Below are positions 36,645 to 46,861 of a DNA stretch of 64,000 nucleotides, piece after piece. A program made the position numbers and the translations under genes. This DNA comes from Aureibaculum algae (lineage in GTDB: Bacteria > Bacteroidota > Bacteroidia > Flavobacteriales > Flavobacteriaceae). Positions within the stretch are counted from its first letter, which is position 1; the number at the start of each line of letters is the position of its first letter. The notes under the pieces were generated by a model. That model had not been told where the DNA came from. It made no database searches and was given only the letters and a program-made list of their open reading frames with translations. The stretch spans positions 1,426,001 through 1,490,000 of the forward strand of contig NZ_CP040749.1 of NCBI RefSeq assembly GCF_006065315.1, given 5' to 3'.

Positions 36645-37007
36645 TTATAATTCTATATTTTGCCCAAAAGTCAATAAATTATTATCAGGGTCAAGCACGG
36701 AAAACTCTTTTTGTCCCCAAGGTTTAATTTCTAATGGTCCATTAGGATGGATAGTCGTTTTAGTTGTGATTAATAAGTTGTAGAATTGGTCAATGTCATT
36801 TGTTCTAATGTATACTTGACCATAATTTTCTTTAGGGTCTAGTTCTTTAAATAGAAAGAAATGAATTTGGATTTGATCTTTTTTTATCATCAAATACACA
36901 TCATAGTCGGCAGTTCCAATTTCTTGAAATCCCAAGGTATTGATGTAGAAATCTCGCGTTACATTTTTGTCACGCATCGGTAATTTTGGATTAATATCTG
37001 TTAGCAT
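36645..37007 (-). CDS. VOC family protein (glyoxalase/bleomycin-resistance fold)
   Basis: 120 residues, one vicinal-oxygen-chelate unit: PKLPMRDKNVTRDFYINTLGF opens the fold, VYIRTNDIDQFYNLL starts the second half, and FSVLDPDNNLLTFGQ closes it, as in bleomycin-binding proteins. A dimer would be needed for a full site. Metal ligands are not complete, which favours ligand binding over catalysis. Its substrate is unknown. It has no close operon partner: gaps are 169 and 227 bp. Confidence 0.8.
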   Translation of the reverse strand: MLTDINPKLPMRDKNVTRDFYINTLGFQEIGTADYDVYLMIKKDQIQIHFFLFKELDPKENYGQVYIRTNDIDQFYNLLITTKTTIHPNGPLEIKPWGQKEFSVLDPDNNLLTFGQNIEL

Positions 37008-37234
37008 AATTATGTATGAGCTTTATTTAATTAATAATAAAAACAGTTTGTTGTTTAGTTATTCATCGAATTTAACAATTTTATGAAACATAACAATCTG
37101 TCTATTTAAATTTGGCAAACGCTTCTAATACAATAACATGTTGTTGTTTGCTTATTGTCTGAATATTCTTTGGTTACTATAAATCTTACATCAATAGTCT
37201 ACAATACATCAGGCTAAACTATTTTTTAATTAGT

Positions 37235-38419
37235 TTAAACTTGTTTCAGTTCATTGTTATTATCGTATAATGCTATTAAACCTAAAATAGGTCCTATCGC
37301 TAATAAGGTATAAATATACGTTGGATTCATTAGATTTTGTAAAAAATTAAGAAGCTGAATACTAATAATCGTAATGAAAAAACCAATACTATTTACAATG
37401 GTAAGAGCGGTGCCTTTTATTTCTGCGGATACATTTTGAGCCACTAGCGTTGAGAAAAGAGGAGAGTCTGCGATTACAACCATTCCCCAAAAAAGAAGGA
37501 AAGCAATAAATAAGCTTTCAGACGCTGACATAAAGAATAATGGTGATAACAGACAGCATGCACATGATAAAATTAATGATATAATGGCTACTCGTTTAGT
37601 TCCTGCTATACCCACTAGGTATCCACCAACCACACAAGCCAAACCACCTATTCCAATAATTAAAAATGATAATAAAGGGATGTTAAACACAACTTCAGGA
37701 TGTTGAACGGTATAGGTCTTTAGTATAACCGGTATAAAAGCCCAAAAGGCATACAATTCCCACATATGACCAAAATAGCCAAAGGAAGTAGAACGAAATT
37801 TACGATTCCGGAATATATCAAAACATGCGGATAGATCTATTTTATTTGCAGGTTTTCGGTAGGGGCCATCAGGTACCATAATCAACATTAATAATCCACC
37901 AATTACGGCAAGAGATGAAGTTAAGATGATCACAGATTTCCAAGCAAATGTACCGGTCATTTCTTTGGCTAAATGAGGGAATGCAGTACCAATTACTAAT
38001 GCACCCACTAAAAAACTAAGTGATTTTCCTAATCCTTTTTCATAATAGTCCGTAGCTATTTTCATTCCAACTGGGTATATACCGGCTAGAAAAAAACCTG
38101 TAATAAAGCGAAGTGAAAGTATACTTGTTAAACTGTTACCATCCCATATTACCCCTACATTAAACAAGGAGCCGAGCAATGCACAGCTGAAAAATACTTT
38201 TGAGGGAGAAAAACGATCTGCAATAGTGAAAATGGCAAAGACCAACGTACCTAAAATAAATCCGAATTGTACTGCCGAAGTTAAATGGCCCAAAGCACTA
38301 GTTTCAAGATTGAAATTCACTATAAGATCGCTCATTACCCCATTACCAGCAAACCAAAGAGATGTACAGCAGAACTGAGAAATTACAATTATAGGAAGTA
38401 TGAACTTAGATTGTTTCAA
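37235..38419 (-). CDS. Major facilitator superfamily transporter
   Basis: 394 residues with about 12 hydrophobic segments. The loop-2 motif is DRFSPSKVF-like and helix 4/5 has GFFLAGIYPVGMKIATDYYEKGLGKSL, typical of MFS anion or nitrate/cyanate-type carriers. The cargo cannot be told. The frame has no ATG before residue 29; the first usable codon is a TTG at 38419. That TTG itself lies within a TATTTTTG string resembling a -7 box, so the true start is uncertain. It lies 151 bp after the sulfatase gene and might import the desulfated product. Confidence 0.8.
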   Translation of the reverse strand: MKQSKFILPIIVISQFCCTSLWFAGNGVMSDLIVNFNLETSALGHLTSAVQFGFILGTLVFAIFTIADRFSPSKVFFSCALLGSLFNVGVIWDGNSLTSILSLRFITGFFLAGIYPVGMKIATDYYEKGLGKSLSFLVGALVIGTAFPHLAKEMTGTFAWKSVIILTSSLAVIGGLLMLIMVPDGPYRKPANKIDLSACFDIFRNRKFRSTSFGYFGHMWELYAFWAFIPVILKTYTVQHPEVVFNIPLLSFLIIGIGGLACVVGGYLVGIAGTKRVAIISLILSCACCLLSPLFFMSASESLFIAFLLFWGMVVIADSPLFSTLVAQNVSAEIKGTALTIVNSIGFFITIISIQLLNFLQNLMNPTYIYTLLAIGPILGLIALYDNNNELKQV

Positions 38420-38570
38420 AAATAGTTTTAATCAATGATTGGGCTAATATAAGAAGCTCGCGTAAATATACACCGTGCTCAGATCCACATTTTAGAAATA
38501 ATCATCGAATATGTTCTACATTCTTAGATTCATTCTAAAGCCATTTTCCGACTTAGGAACAGAAACGTTA

Positions 38571-39974
38571 CTACTTTTTTTCTAATTCTTGATACTTTTT
38601 TCTCATCCGTTGAAGTACTTCCGTATAATTAGGATCGTTTTTAAAATTTATAAGTTGATTTGGGTCTTTTTGTAGATCATGCAAATATTCATATTGCGGA
38701 TTTTGTTCATAATAATTGGCATAAACATATCGCTGTTCATGAATTCCAACATATTTAGGAATCTTTTTATGTTCCATTCTGTGCTCAATTAAAAAACCAT
38801 CTCTCCAATTGGAAATTTCATCATTATTTAAAATAGGTTGGAGACTTTTTCCTTGATACGATTGAGGTACAGTAACACCAGCTATGTCAAGAATAGTTGC
38901 CGTGATGTCAATATTAAGAGCTGTTTTATCTGATGTTTGTCCAACGTTTTCAGAAGGCATTCGAGGATCATAAATGATTAAAGGTACTCTTAGAGATTCA
39001 TCATAATGAGACCATTTACCGGCAAAACCTCTATTTCCCATATAATATCCATTATCCGAAGAATAAATAATTATAGTATTTTTATCTAAACCTTTTGCTT
39101 TTAGTGATGCAATTACCCTTTTCATAACGTTATCATATCCACTAATCATGCGGTAGTAAGCCTTCATGTTTGTTTGGTATTTTTCTTCAGTGTCCCACCT
39201 CCAAAAAAAACGTTCTCGGTTTAATGAATTTTTTAAAAAATCGGGATGATTTTCATATATCTCAGGAGCATTCAAAGTTGGTTTCGGAATAACTACATCT
39301 TCATACATGTTAGCAACGGACTGAGGATATGGATAATGTCCTTCATTTCCAGGAGTTAAATTGGCATCTACAGCATGTACTGCATTAAAGCTTATGGAAA
39401 GACAAAAAGGATGCTCAGAAGTCTGATTATTAATAAATTCAACAGCATCATCTCCTCGAATTTCGGCAGAATGCCGTAAGGTACCATCAGCACGCTTTTC
39501 AAAATACGGTGCGTTTTTACGAGAAGGCTTAAAAAAGTCAAACATTTCTGTTATCATGCTATCTTTCATTTCAAGATTTACTCCAAATTTTCCTGTAAAA
39601 CCAGTAATGTATCCTGATTTTTTAAGTAACAAGGGATAAGAATTAGCGACAAATGCTTCTTTAAGTGGTTTTTTACCAAAAGTATAATTGTGTTTGTATT
39701 CATATAATCCGGTGAAAATAGAAGCTCGACTAGCCGCACAAATTGGAGAGGTAACAAATGCATTTGTAAACCGAATTCCATTCTTGGCAAGGTTATCAAT
39801 TGTTGGTGTTTTTACAATTGGATGACCTGCAATGGAGATAACATCATTACGCTGGTCATCAACAAGGACAAATAAAATATTTGGTCTAGTTTCATCATCC
39901 TTAATCTCATTTTTACATTGACTAAATAAGAGAGCTATTACTGAGTAAAAAAATATTTTCAATATGTTTTTCAT
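38571..39974 (-). CDS. Sulfatase (formylglycine-dependent)
   Basis: 467 residues. The N-terminal signal has a possible lipoprotein Cys20. NILFVLVDDQRND gives metal ligands Asp39 and Asp40. The sulfatase signature CAASR places the residue converted to formylglycine at Cys79, followed by ASIFTGLYEYKH. SSDNGYYMGN and GKWSHYDESLRVPLIIYDP carry further metal and sulfate-binding positions. It probably removes sulfate esters from algal or animal glycans outside the cytoplasm. No maturase gene (anaerobic anSME or FGE type) is in the window. It is upstream of the MFS gene. Confidence 0.92.
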   Translation of the reverse strand: MKNILKIFFYSVIALLFSQCKNEIKDDETRPNILFVLVDDQRNDVISIAGHPIVKTPTIDNLAKNGIRFTNAFVTSPICAASRASIFTGLYEYKHNYTFGKKPLKEAFVANSYPLLLKKSGYITGFTGKFGVNLEMKDSMITEMFDFFKPSRKNAPYFEKRADGTLRHSAEIRGDDAVEFINNQTSEHPFCLSISFNAVHAVDANLTPGNEGHYPYPQSVANMYEDVVIPKPTLNAPEIYENHPDFLKNSLNRERFFWRWDTEEKYQTNMKAYYRMISGYDNVMKRVIASLKAKGLDKNTIIIYSSDNGYYMGNRGFAGKWSHYDESLRVPLIIYDPRMPSENVGQTSDKTALNIDITATILDIAGVTVPQSYQGKSLQPILNNDEISNWRDGFLIEHRMEHKKIPKYVGIHEQRYVYANYYEQNPQYEYLHDLQKDPNQLINFKNDPNYTEVLQRMRKKYQELEKK

Positions 39975-40186
39975 TTATTTTACTATTTATATTTTATTAG
40001 AAGTTACAGTTATCACATAACTACCTTCTTTCAAGGAGAATTGTCCAGTTTGTAATGATCTATTAACAGGCTTTTACTATTGCTTTATTGGGACTAATAT
40101 ATGATGGAAACTATGAAAGTTATTTAGTGAAAAATTAGTCCGTTTTTACTTGTGTTTTACCACAGTATTGTATTTCACGCAGTGTT

Positions 40187-41374
40187 TTACTCATTTAAAT
40201 ATCTATCCCTGCTTTCGATTAAGTACTCAAAATCTCGATACTTTCTTATTCTTTTTGTGTTCCATTCTTTTAATAATTTATCTCTAAAGCTCTTATCTTT
40301 AAGTTTTTCTAACATAGAATTATTCTCAAAATATTCTAATTGAATTTTAAGTCTTCTAAAGAATTCTTTTTCGAAATCTTTAGAAATTAGACCATTGTAA
40401 TAGTCCATTAATTCGTGCTTTTCTATAGTTTTATAAAACACAAAACCATCAAATACATTTTTGTACTTCATCTCATTTTTGACTTGCTGTAAATCGAAAA
40501 TATCGTTTCCGAAAATGGAATTATTAAAATCGAAACCAACATCATCAATTTTTAAATATTTGAAAGCAGCATCCCATTTTCCTTCTTGAATGAGTTTGTA
40601 TGCCCAATCTTTTTGTTTTCTGAAAAAAACGGGACGATTGGAAAATATACTTACGGCTTTGTTTCCAAAATAATCAGATAGATATTTGCCAGAATTTTGT
40701 ACAATTTCATCGTCTGGTGTAATTGTATTTATTCTAAAAGCGTGTCTGAAATTCAAGATGATTAGTGCTTTAAAATTGTTTTTGGATTTTATTTTTTCGT
40801 ATTGATTAATGATGTTATAAGCTATTAAACTATCTCTTGGCTCAATTTCGATTTCATATTCTGTAGTATAATCTATAGCTGTTTTTACTTTCCTCCAATC
40901 AAATTCAGAATCAGAAGGGTGGAGTGAAATTTGATTTTCTGAATTAATGTTAATATTATAAATAGTTTTTAATAAATAATGATAGTTATATCTTTCCCAA
41001 ACCGGATAGAAAGAAGCATTTCGTTGAAATTCAGTTAGTTTTTTGTCCACATAAAGACTATTTAATTCTCTTGTTTTTAAAAAATCAGTTATTTCTGGAT
41101 TCAGATTAATAACTCCAACTTCAGTAAAAATGTTTTTCACATTTTCTTTAAAATATTCGTCTGATAATATTTCTTTTATCAATTCATATTGCGAAATTTC
41201 ACTATGGTCTCTTTCACAAAGAATTACAATGTCGTGTTCTTGAAACTGTTGCAAGATGTAATCTTTAGCAGACTTCTTTTCTACTTTTTTTAAAAAGTCG
41301 ACATAAGGTTTAATTTCAGAATTTTGAGAAAATCCAAGAAGTGGTAAAAGAAATATTAAGAACAGTTTTTTCAT
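40187..41374 (-). CDS. Secreted hypothetical protein, possibly erythromycin-esterase/ChaN-like fold
   Basis: 395 residues. A signal peptide (about 1-17, ending GFSQ) is followed by DIVILCERDHSEISQYELIKEIL and NIFTEVGVINLN. The Glu-x-x-His-x-Glu arrangement and the later Glu after a predicted strand resemble the start of EreA-type hydrolases and related folds. LIILNFRHAFRIN could be a matching later strand with His. The rest is lysine-rich and helical, ending in YLIESRDRYL. The match is partial, so the enzyme class is only suggested. It has no close operon neighbour. Confidence 0.55.
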   Translation of the reverse strand: MKKLFLIFLLPLLGFSQNSEIKPYVDFLKKVEKKSAKDYILQQFQEHDIVILCERDHSEISQYELIKEILSDEYFKENVKNIFTEVGVINLNPEITDFLKTRELNSLYVDKKLTEFQRNASFYPVWERYNYHYLLKTIYNININSENQISLHPSDSEFDWRKVKTAIDYTTEYEIEIEPRDSLIAYNIINQYEKIKSKNNFKALIILNFRHAFRINTITPDDEIVQNSGKYLSDYFGNKAVSIFSNRPVFFRKQKDWAYKLIQEGKWDAAFKYLKIDDVGFDFNNSIFGNDIFDLQQVKNEMKYKNVFDGFVFYKTIEKHELMDYYNGLISKDFEKEFFRRLKIQLEYFENNSMLEKLKDKSFRDKLLKEWNTKRIRKYRDFEYLIESRDRYLNE

Positions 41375-41668
41375 AATTCCTTATTCGGTTTTGAGACATT
41401 GCGTACAACTTAGGAATATATGTACCCTTACATATGTTTATTATATAGATTACCAAATATAATAAATATAGTTATTTTAGTTTATCGTTTATTTAGATCT
41501 TAGGTAGTAAAGTGAAAATAAATCAACGTTAATATTAAGGATTCTTAATATATGCTATAGTAATTGATAAATTTAGCTTTACTCTGAACCAACGTTACAG
41601 AAGTACACTATTGGTAAATTAAACAGATTTTATGTGTACTGCACCATTGTCCATTATTGTATACTGTT

Positions 41669-42946
41669 TTAGTTGTTTTCAATTTTATTCAACCATTCGA
41701 CTATTGAAATCAAATAGTTAGGTGTTAACGTCTGAAAATAGGGGAATTCTTTATCTAAATAAGTCATAGAATGTGTCGTGTTTTCCAAAGTTAAAATTTC
41801 ATATGCTCTTGATTTTGATTTTTTTAGAGCCTTTTCAATAATTAAGTAGCTATTTTCAGGAATAACTTTATCAGACAATCCTTGAATGACTAATATAGGC
41901 TGACTGATTTTTTTGAAGTATGGAAGTCCATTAAAGTTTAATTTGTAATCTTTTTGAATATGTTCTTCAGGAATCCAAACATGTTCGAACCAAAATTGAT
42001 TTTCATATTTATTTTTAATCGAGTTTAATTTTTTAAAACTCATATTGTTGGCCAAATACTCATATCCCGCTTTTTGAGCTTTAGCAGCTAAATTTATGTT
42101 TTCTTGACCAATTTTATCAACATTCATGTTTTTCCAATTATTTAGATCACTCTCTAAGAGTGTCCCACTGGGACAACTTACTGAAATTCCATAGTTGAGC
42201 TCTGGAATTTTTGTCAATATATATGGTATTTTGATCCCGCCTTGACTACTACCTTTTATTCCAATTTTTGATAGCGGAAGCATTGCAGTTTTTGCAAAAA
42301 AAGAAATAGCATTAATATCGTCTGTGCATAGGTCTTCTATTGTTGCTGATTGCCAATTACCTTCAGATTTTCCTGTACCTCGTTTATCGTAATTAAAAAC
42401 GGTATAACCAAGACTTGCAAAGTATGAAGCCTCGGCATTAGAACTGCTTCGGTCATTTCCTTGAGAGGATGTTACTAAAAACAAACCCTTTTGAGTCGAA
42501 TTTTTTGGATTCCATAGTGTTCCGAAAAAATTTAAACCATTGGAAGTAAAGCTAACATCTTGTTTTTCAATCACTTTTATGTCAGTTCTGTTTTCTTCAA
42601 CTAAATCTGTTTCAAATGTGTTCAATAGTTGCTTGTTTTCATTAGAATAAACCCTTAAATGGCCTTTAAAATTATTGTTTTGTTTAATGTATTTGTATTT
42701 GTAAGTATAATAGTCGCTAATTACATAAAACGAAAGAGAGTCTTTTTCGTAACTTGTATTTTGACACGGGATTTCATAAGCATTCATCTCGATACTAGAA
42801 AAAAAGGCATTGGTATGGTTATCAATTGTAGTCAGACTTATTTTGAAATTAAAAGATAAATTTCCATAGTCAATAGTACCTAAAAAAGACTGTGCACTTA
42901 AGGTTATTGTAAAGAATAACATTACTAAAACTTTGAAACACTTCAT
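41669..42946 (-). CDS. Secreted alpha/beta hydrolase
   Basis: 425 residues with a signal peptide (about 1-19). An N-terminal beta region of about 130 residues precedes the hydrolase core. The core has YDKRGTGKSEG, the nucleophile elbow GSSQGG, VIQGLSDKVIP with the acid Asp, and NTTHSM with the His. DKRGxGxSxG plus GxSQGG is typical of the alpha/beta hydrolase_5 or peptidase S9/S15-like esterases of Bacteroidota. The substrate is unknown. It stands alone with about 300 bp on its downstream side. Confidence 0.82.
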   Translation of the reverse strand: MKCFKVLVMLFFTITLSAQSFLGTIDYGNLSFNFKISLTTIDNHTNAFFSSIEMNAYEIPCQNTSYEKDSLSFYVISDYYTYKYKYIKQNNNFKGHLRVYSNENKQLLNTFETDLVEENRTDIKVIEKQDVSFTSNGLNFFGTLWNPKNSTQKGLFLVTSSQGNDRSSSNAEASYFASLGYTVFNYDKRGTGKSEGNWQSATIEDLCTDDINAISFFAKTAMLPLSKIGIKGSSQGGIKIPYILTKIPELNYGISVSCPSGTLLESDLNNWKNMNVDKIGQENINLAAKAQKAGYEYLANNMSFKKLNSIKNKYENQFWFEHVWIPEEHIQKDYKLNFNGLPYFKKISQPILVIQGLSDKVIPENSYLIIEKALKKSKSRAYEILTLENTTHSMTYLDKEFPYFQTLTPNYLISIVEWLNKIENN

Positions 42947-43052
42947 CAGTTTTTATTTTTGAAATGGCAAGCAACAATATATACCCACAATTGTGGGTAT
43001 TTCATTAATAACGACTATTTGGTTTTCATGTAATAAAACAATAAAATAAATC

Positions 43053-45902
43053 TTAAGCCTCCATATAATCCTCAATAGGGTTACAAGAACATACTAAATT
43101 CCGGTCTCCATATGCATCATCAACTCGGCGTACTGGTGGCCAAAATTTGCCATCAGCAATATACGGTAACGGAAAAGCAGCCGTTTGTCGACTATAGCTA
43201 AATTGCCAATCATCAGCCGTTAACATAGCTTGTGTATGTGGGGCATTTTTTAATACAGAATCTATACCCTCTTCATAGCTATCAATTTCAGATTTTATTG
43301 AAATTAAAGCCTCACAAAAACGATCTAATTCTTTTTTGCTTTCACTTTCAGTAGGTTCGATCATTAAAGTACCTGCAACAGGAAAAGAAAGGGTAGGAGC
43401 ATGGAAGCCATAATCCATCAATCGCTTCGCAACATCAGTTACCTCTATGCCTTTGGCTTTAAATTCTCTAAAGTCCACAATCATTTCATGAGCAGCAAAA
43501 CCTTTTTCGCCAGTATATAATATTTTAAAATGTTTTTCTAATTTAGATTTTAAGTAATTGGCGTTTAAAATGGCATATTTAGTGGCTTGTGTTAAACCTT
43601 CAGCACCTAACATTTTAATATAACCGTATGAAATTAAATCAACCAGAGCAGAGCCCCATGGAGCAGCAGAAATTCCAGTAATGGCATGTTGACCACCTGT
43701 TTTAATAATAGGATTGGTCGGTAAAAATGGAGCTAAATGTTTAGCCACACAAATAGGGCCAACACCAGGTCCACCACCACCATGTGGTATGGCAAATGTT
43801 TTGTGTAAGTTTAAGTGACAAACATCTGCACCAACTGTAGCTGGGTTGGTTAAGCCAACTTGAGCATTCATATTGGCTCCGTCCATATATACTTGTCCGC
43901 CATTATCATGAATGGTTTTCGTAATATCTTTAATGGCACTTTCAAAAACACCATGTGTTGATGGGTAGGTCACCATTAACGCAGCAAGATTATCTTTATG
44001 TAATTCTGCTTTTTCGCGTAAATCGTTAACATCTATATTTCCGTCTTCCGAAGTTTTGGTAACCACAACTTTCATACCGGCCATTACTGCTGAAGCAGGA
44101 TTTGTTCCATGTGCAGAAGCAGGTATTAAACAAATGTTTCTATGAGATTCACCGCGAGAAGCGTGGTATGCTCTAGTTACCATTAAGCCTGCATATTCAC
44201 CTTGTGCCCCTGAATTGGGTTGCAACGATGTGGCAGCAAAACCTGTAATAATGTTTAAAGAATGTTCTAAATCTCTCAGCATTTCTTGATATCCTTGTGC
44301 TTGATCAATAGGTACAAATGGATGGATGCTATTCCAACTGCTAGAACTCAAAGGAAGCATTTCAGAAGCGGCATTTAATTTCATGGTACAAGAACCTAAA
44401 GAAATCATAGAATCTGTTAACGAGATATCTTTTTTCTCTAACCTTTTAATATACCGCATCATTTCAGTCTCTGAATGGTAATTTTCAAAAACTTCAAAGG
44501 TCATAAAAGGCGTATTTCTTTGTAAGTCATCAGGTATTGAAGTTATATCTGTGTAGTTCGCACATGCTGCATGCTTTGCATTTTCTGCTTCCGCTAAAAT
44601 AGAAACAATACTGTCTACATCTGCAATTGTTGTAGTTTCATTTAATGAAATCCCAATAGTTGTATGGTCTAAGTATAAAAAGTTGATTTCTGAAGCCTCG
44701 GCAAGCTTTTTAACGGCATTGGCAGCACTTACTTTTATTTTTAAGGTGTCAAAAAATGTTGAGTTCTCTTGTTGTAAACCTAATTTTTTAACTTCTTCAT
44801 TTAAAATAGTGGTTAAACTGTGCACTTTGTTGGCTATATATTTTAGTCCATCGGCACCGTGGTAAACGGCATACATACCCGCCATAACAGCCAATAATAC
44901 TTGTGCGGTACAAATATTCGAAGTTGCTTTTTCACGTTTTATGTGTTGCTCTCTGGTTTGTAGTGCCATCCGTAAGGCTCTATTGCCATCGGTATCTATC
45001 GTTACACCGATAATTCGTCCAGGGATTGATCTTTTATACGCATCTTTGGTTGCAAAGTAACCAGCATGTGGTCCTCCGTAACCCATCGGAATTCCAAAAC
45101 GTTGCGAAGTACCTACAGTTATAGATGCTCCCATTTCTCCTGGAGATTTTAATATAGCTAAACTCAATAAATCAGCGGCTACAATAACTTTTATATCCTG
45201 ATGATTGGCACTTTCAATAAAATCAGTATAATCATAAATTTGACCATTTTTTGTAGGATATTGAACAATAGCACCAAAAACATTCGAAGAAAGTGCAGCA
45301 CCTTCATGATGCCCATAAATAAGTTCGATACCTAAGGGTTCTGAACGTGTTTTTAATATAGACACCGTTTGAGGTAACACATCATCAGAAACGAAAAATT
45401 GTAAGGCATCACTTTTCTTTTGGGCTCTTGAGCGATTGTTGTACAACATAATCATCGCTTCAGCTGCCGCAGTACCTTCATCTAATAATGATGAATTTGC
45501 CATATCCATTCCTGTAAGGTCAGCAATAACCGTTTGATAATTTAACAAAGCTTCTAAACGACCTTGAGAAATTTCTGCCTGATAGGGCGTATACGAAGTG
45601 TACCAACTTGGATTCTCAAAAATATTTCGTTGAATAACAGCCGGTAAAATGGTTGGGTGATAGCCTAAACCAATATATGATTTAAACTCTTTGTTTTTTT
45701 TAGATAATTTTTGAATATAACTGGTAAATTCATACTCGCTCATTGGAGATGGTAAATTCAACGGTTTTTCTAATTTAATATGACTAGGTATGGTATTGTC
45801 TATCAATTCATCCAAGCTATGTACACCAATGGTGTTAAGCATTTCTGGAATGTCATTTTCGCGAGGGCCGAGGTGTCTTAGAGTAAAAGAATCCGTTTGC
45901 AT
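43053..45902 (-). CDS. gcvP: Glycine dehydrogenase (decarboxylating), P protein of the glycine cleavage system
   Basis: 949 residues from ATG 45902. The protein is a fused P1-P2 chain, the normal size. The N-terminal half starts MQTDSFTLRHLGPREND. The C-terminal half has the PLP lysine in HLNLHKTFAIPHGGGGPG and the GSCTMKLNAASEM signature. It decarboxylates glycine and passes the aminomethyl group to lipoylated GcvH. A 37-codon in-frame extension upstream is hydrophobic, is overlapped by the -7 box, and is rejected. GcvH and GcvT are not in this window. Lipoate supply by LipA (47886) links to it functionally. Confidence 0.96.
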   Translation of the reverse strand: MQTDSFTLRHLGPRENDIPEMLNTIGVHSLDELIDNTIPSHIKLEKPLNLPSPMSEYEFTSYIQKLSKKNKEFKSYIGLGYHPTILPAVIQRNIFENPSWYTSYTPYQAEISQGRLEALLNYQTVIADLTGMDMANSSLLDEGTAAAEAMIMLYNNRSRAQKKSDALQFFVSDDVLPQTVSILKTRSEPLGIELIYGHHEGAALSSNVFGAIVQYPTKNGQIYDYTDFIESANHQDIKVIVAADLLSLAILKSPGEMGASITVGTSQRFGIPMGYGGPHAGYFATKDAYKRSIPGRIIGVTIDTDGNRALRMALQTREQHIKREKATSNICTAQVLLAVMAGMYAVYHGADGLKYIANKVHSLTTILNEEVKKLGLQQENSTFFDTLKIKVSAANAVKKLAEASEINFLYLDHTTIGISLNETTTIADVDSIVSILAEAENAKHAACANYTDITSIPDDLQRNTPFMTFEVFENYHSETEMMRYIKRLEKKDISLTDSMISLGSCTMKLNAASEMLPLSSSSWNSIHPFVPIDQAQGYQEMLRDLEHSLNIITGFAATSLQPNSGAQGEYAGLMVTRAYHASRGESHRNICLIPASAHGTNPASAVMAGMKVVVTKTSEDGNIDVNDLREKAELHKDNLAALMVTYPSTHGVFESAIKDITKTIHDNGGQVYMDGANMNAQVGLTNPATVGADVCHLNLHKTFAIPHGGGGPGVGPICVAKHLAPFLPTNPIIKTGGQHAITGISAAPWGSALVDLISYGYIKMLGAEGLTQATKYAILNANYLKSKLEKHFKILYTGEKGFAAHEMIVDFREFKAKGIEVTDVAKRLMDYGFHAPTLSFPVAGTLMIEPTESESKKELDRFCEALISIKSEIDSYEEGIDSVLKNAPHTQAMLTADDWQFSYSRQTAAFPLPYIADGKFWPPVRRVDDAYGDRNLVCSCNPIEDYMEA

Positions 45903-45947
45903 AAAAATATATTGTTTATATGTGCGTATATATGAATTATTAAGAAT

Positions 45948-45955
45948 CAAAAGTA
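45948..45955 (-). promoter_or_regulatory. -7 promoter box of gcvP
   Basis: TACTTTTG on the minus strand matches TAnnTTTG. It predicts a start about 42 bases before ATG 45902. This supports ATG 45902 over a longer reading frame, since the box lies inside that longer frame. Confidence 0.45.
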
Positions 45956-46030
45956 GCGAAAAAAGAGGTATTTTTGGACATGCAATTATAGAATTTATCA
46001 GCAACCATAACATTTTAGATTTTTTACCAA

Positions 46031-46858
46031 ATGCCCTTATTAAAACGCGTTTTTGATTTCTACATTTTTAGTAACATTCACGTGGCATTGGCGGTATTTT
46101 GTTTGGTGAAAATCACCTTGCTATCTTATGGAAATTCTAGTTATATAATCCCTCTTTTTTGCTTGTTTTCAACAATAGCATCGTATAATTTAATTCGCAT
46201 TTTTAGAATAGAAGAAGTGCAACCTTGGTTTTACGAATTTATAAAAAACAATAAATTAATTTTAATTCTATTTACAGTATTTAGTGCTGTAGTTGCTTTT
46301 TTATTAATTTTTAAATTTAGATACGCAACATTGTTTTGGTTTATCCCTTTTGGGATTATCACATTATTCTATGTAAATCCATTTCATCTAAAAAAACAAA
46401 AAATTTCACTGCGTTATATTGCTTTTGTAAAGTTATTTTTAATAGCAATTTCATGGGCAGCCGTTACGGTTATAATACCGTTGGTACAACATCAAATTCA
46501 TATAGGTAACACAGAAATTATACTATTTGTACAACGCTTTTTATTTGTGGCGGCAATAACTATCCCTTTTGATATTAGAGATGTCACTTATGATAAAGAA
46601 GAGTTGAAAACCTTACCACAGACCATTGGGATACAAAAATCTAAATGGTTAGGGATATTATTTTTAATGCTTTTTTTAGGATTAGAGTTTTTTAAAACGA
46701 CAGTAGTACCAGAGCAATTAAGAATACATTTCTATATAGCAGTAGTAACCTTACTTTTTTTAGTAAAATCAACCGAAGATCAAAATAAGTATTATAGTGC
46801 CTTTTTTGTGGAGAGTTTGCCAATGGTTTGGTTGGGATTGTTCATTTGGTTGCGATAG
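46031..46858 (+). CDS. Polytopic membrane protein, UbiA-prenyltransferase-like
   Basis: 275 residues with about eight hydrophobic helices. The segment IPFDIRDVTYDKEELKTLPQTIG resembles the second aspartate motif of UbiA prenyltransferases (DxxxD followed by a conserved thiolate-free loop). The first motif, normally NDxxDxxxD, appears as SYNLIRIFRIEE and lacks the aspartates. So it is either a divergent UbiA relative or a non-catalytic member. It is divergent from gcvP and convergent with the next gene, only 3 bp from its stop. Confidence 0.6.
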   Translation: MPLLKRVFDFYIFSNIHVALAVFCLVKITLLSYGNSSYIIPLFCLFSTIASYNLIRIFRIEEVQPWFYEFIKNNKLILILFTVFSAVVAFLLIFKFRYATLFWFIPFGIITLFYVNPFHLKKQKISLRYIAFVKLFLIAISWAAVTVIIPLVQHQIHIGNTEIILFVQRFLFVAAITIPFDIRDVTYDKEELKTLPQTIGIQKSKWLGILFLMLFLGLEFFKTTVVPEQLRIHFYIAVVTLLFLVKSTEDQNKYYSAFFVESLPMVWLGLFIWLR

Positions 46859-46861
46859 CCT

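Noticed and set aside
41380..41668. TTGCGTACAACTT and CCAACGTTAC strings resembling integron-type or repeat-borne sites of Bacteroidota
   Set aside because: Only two imperfect strings, no symmetrical attC-like fold and no integrase gene; too weak to call a cassette site.
45903..46013. 37-codon N-terminal extension of gcvP
   Set aside because: It is hydrophobic, unlike any P protein, and contains the predicted -7 box; the family start MQTDSFTLRHLG begins at 45902.
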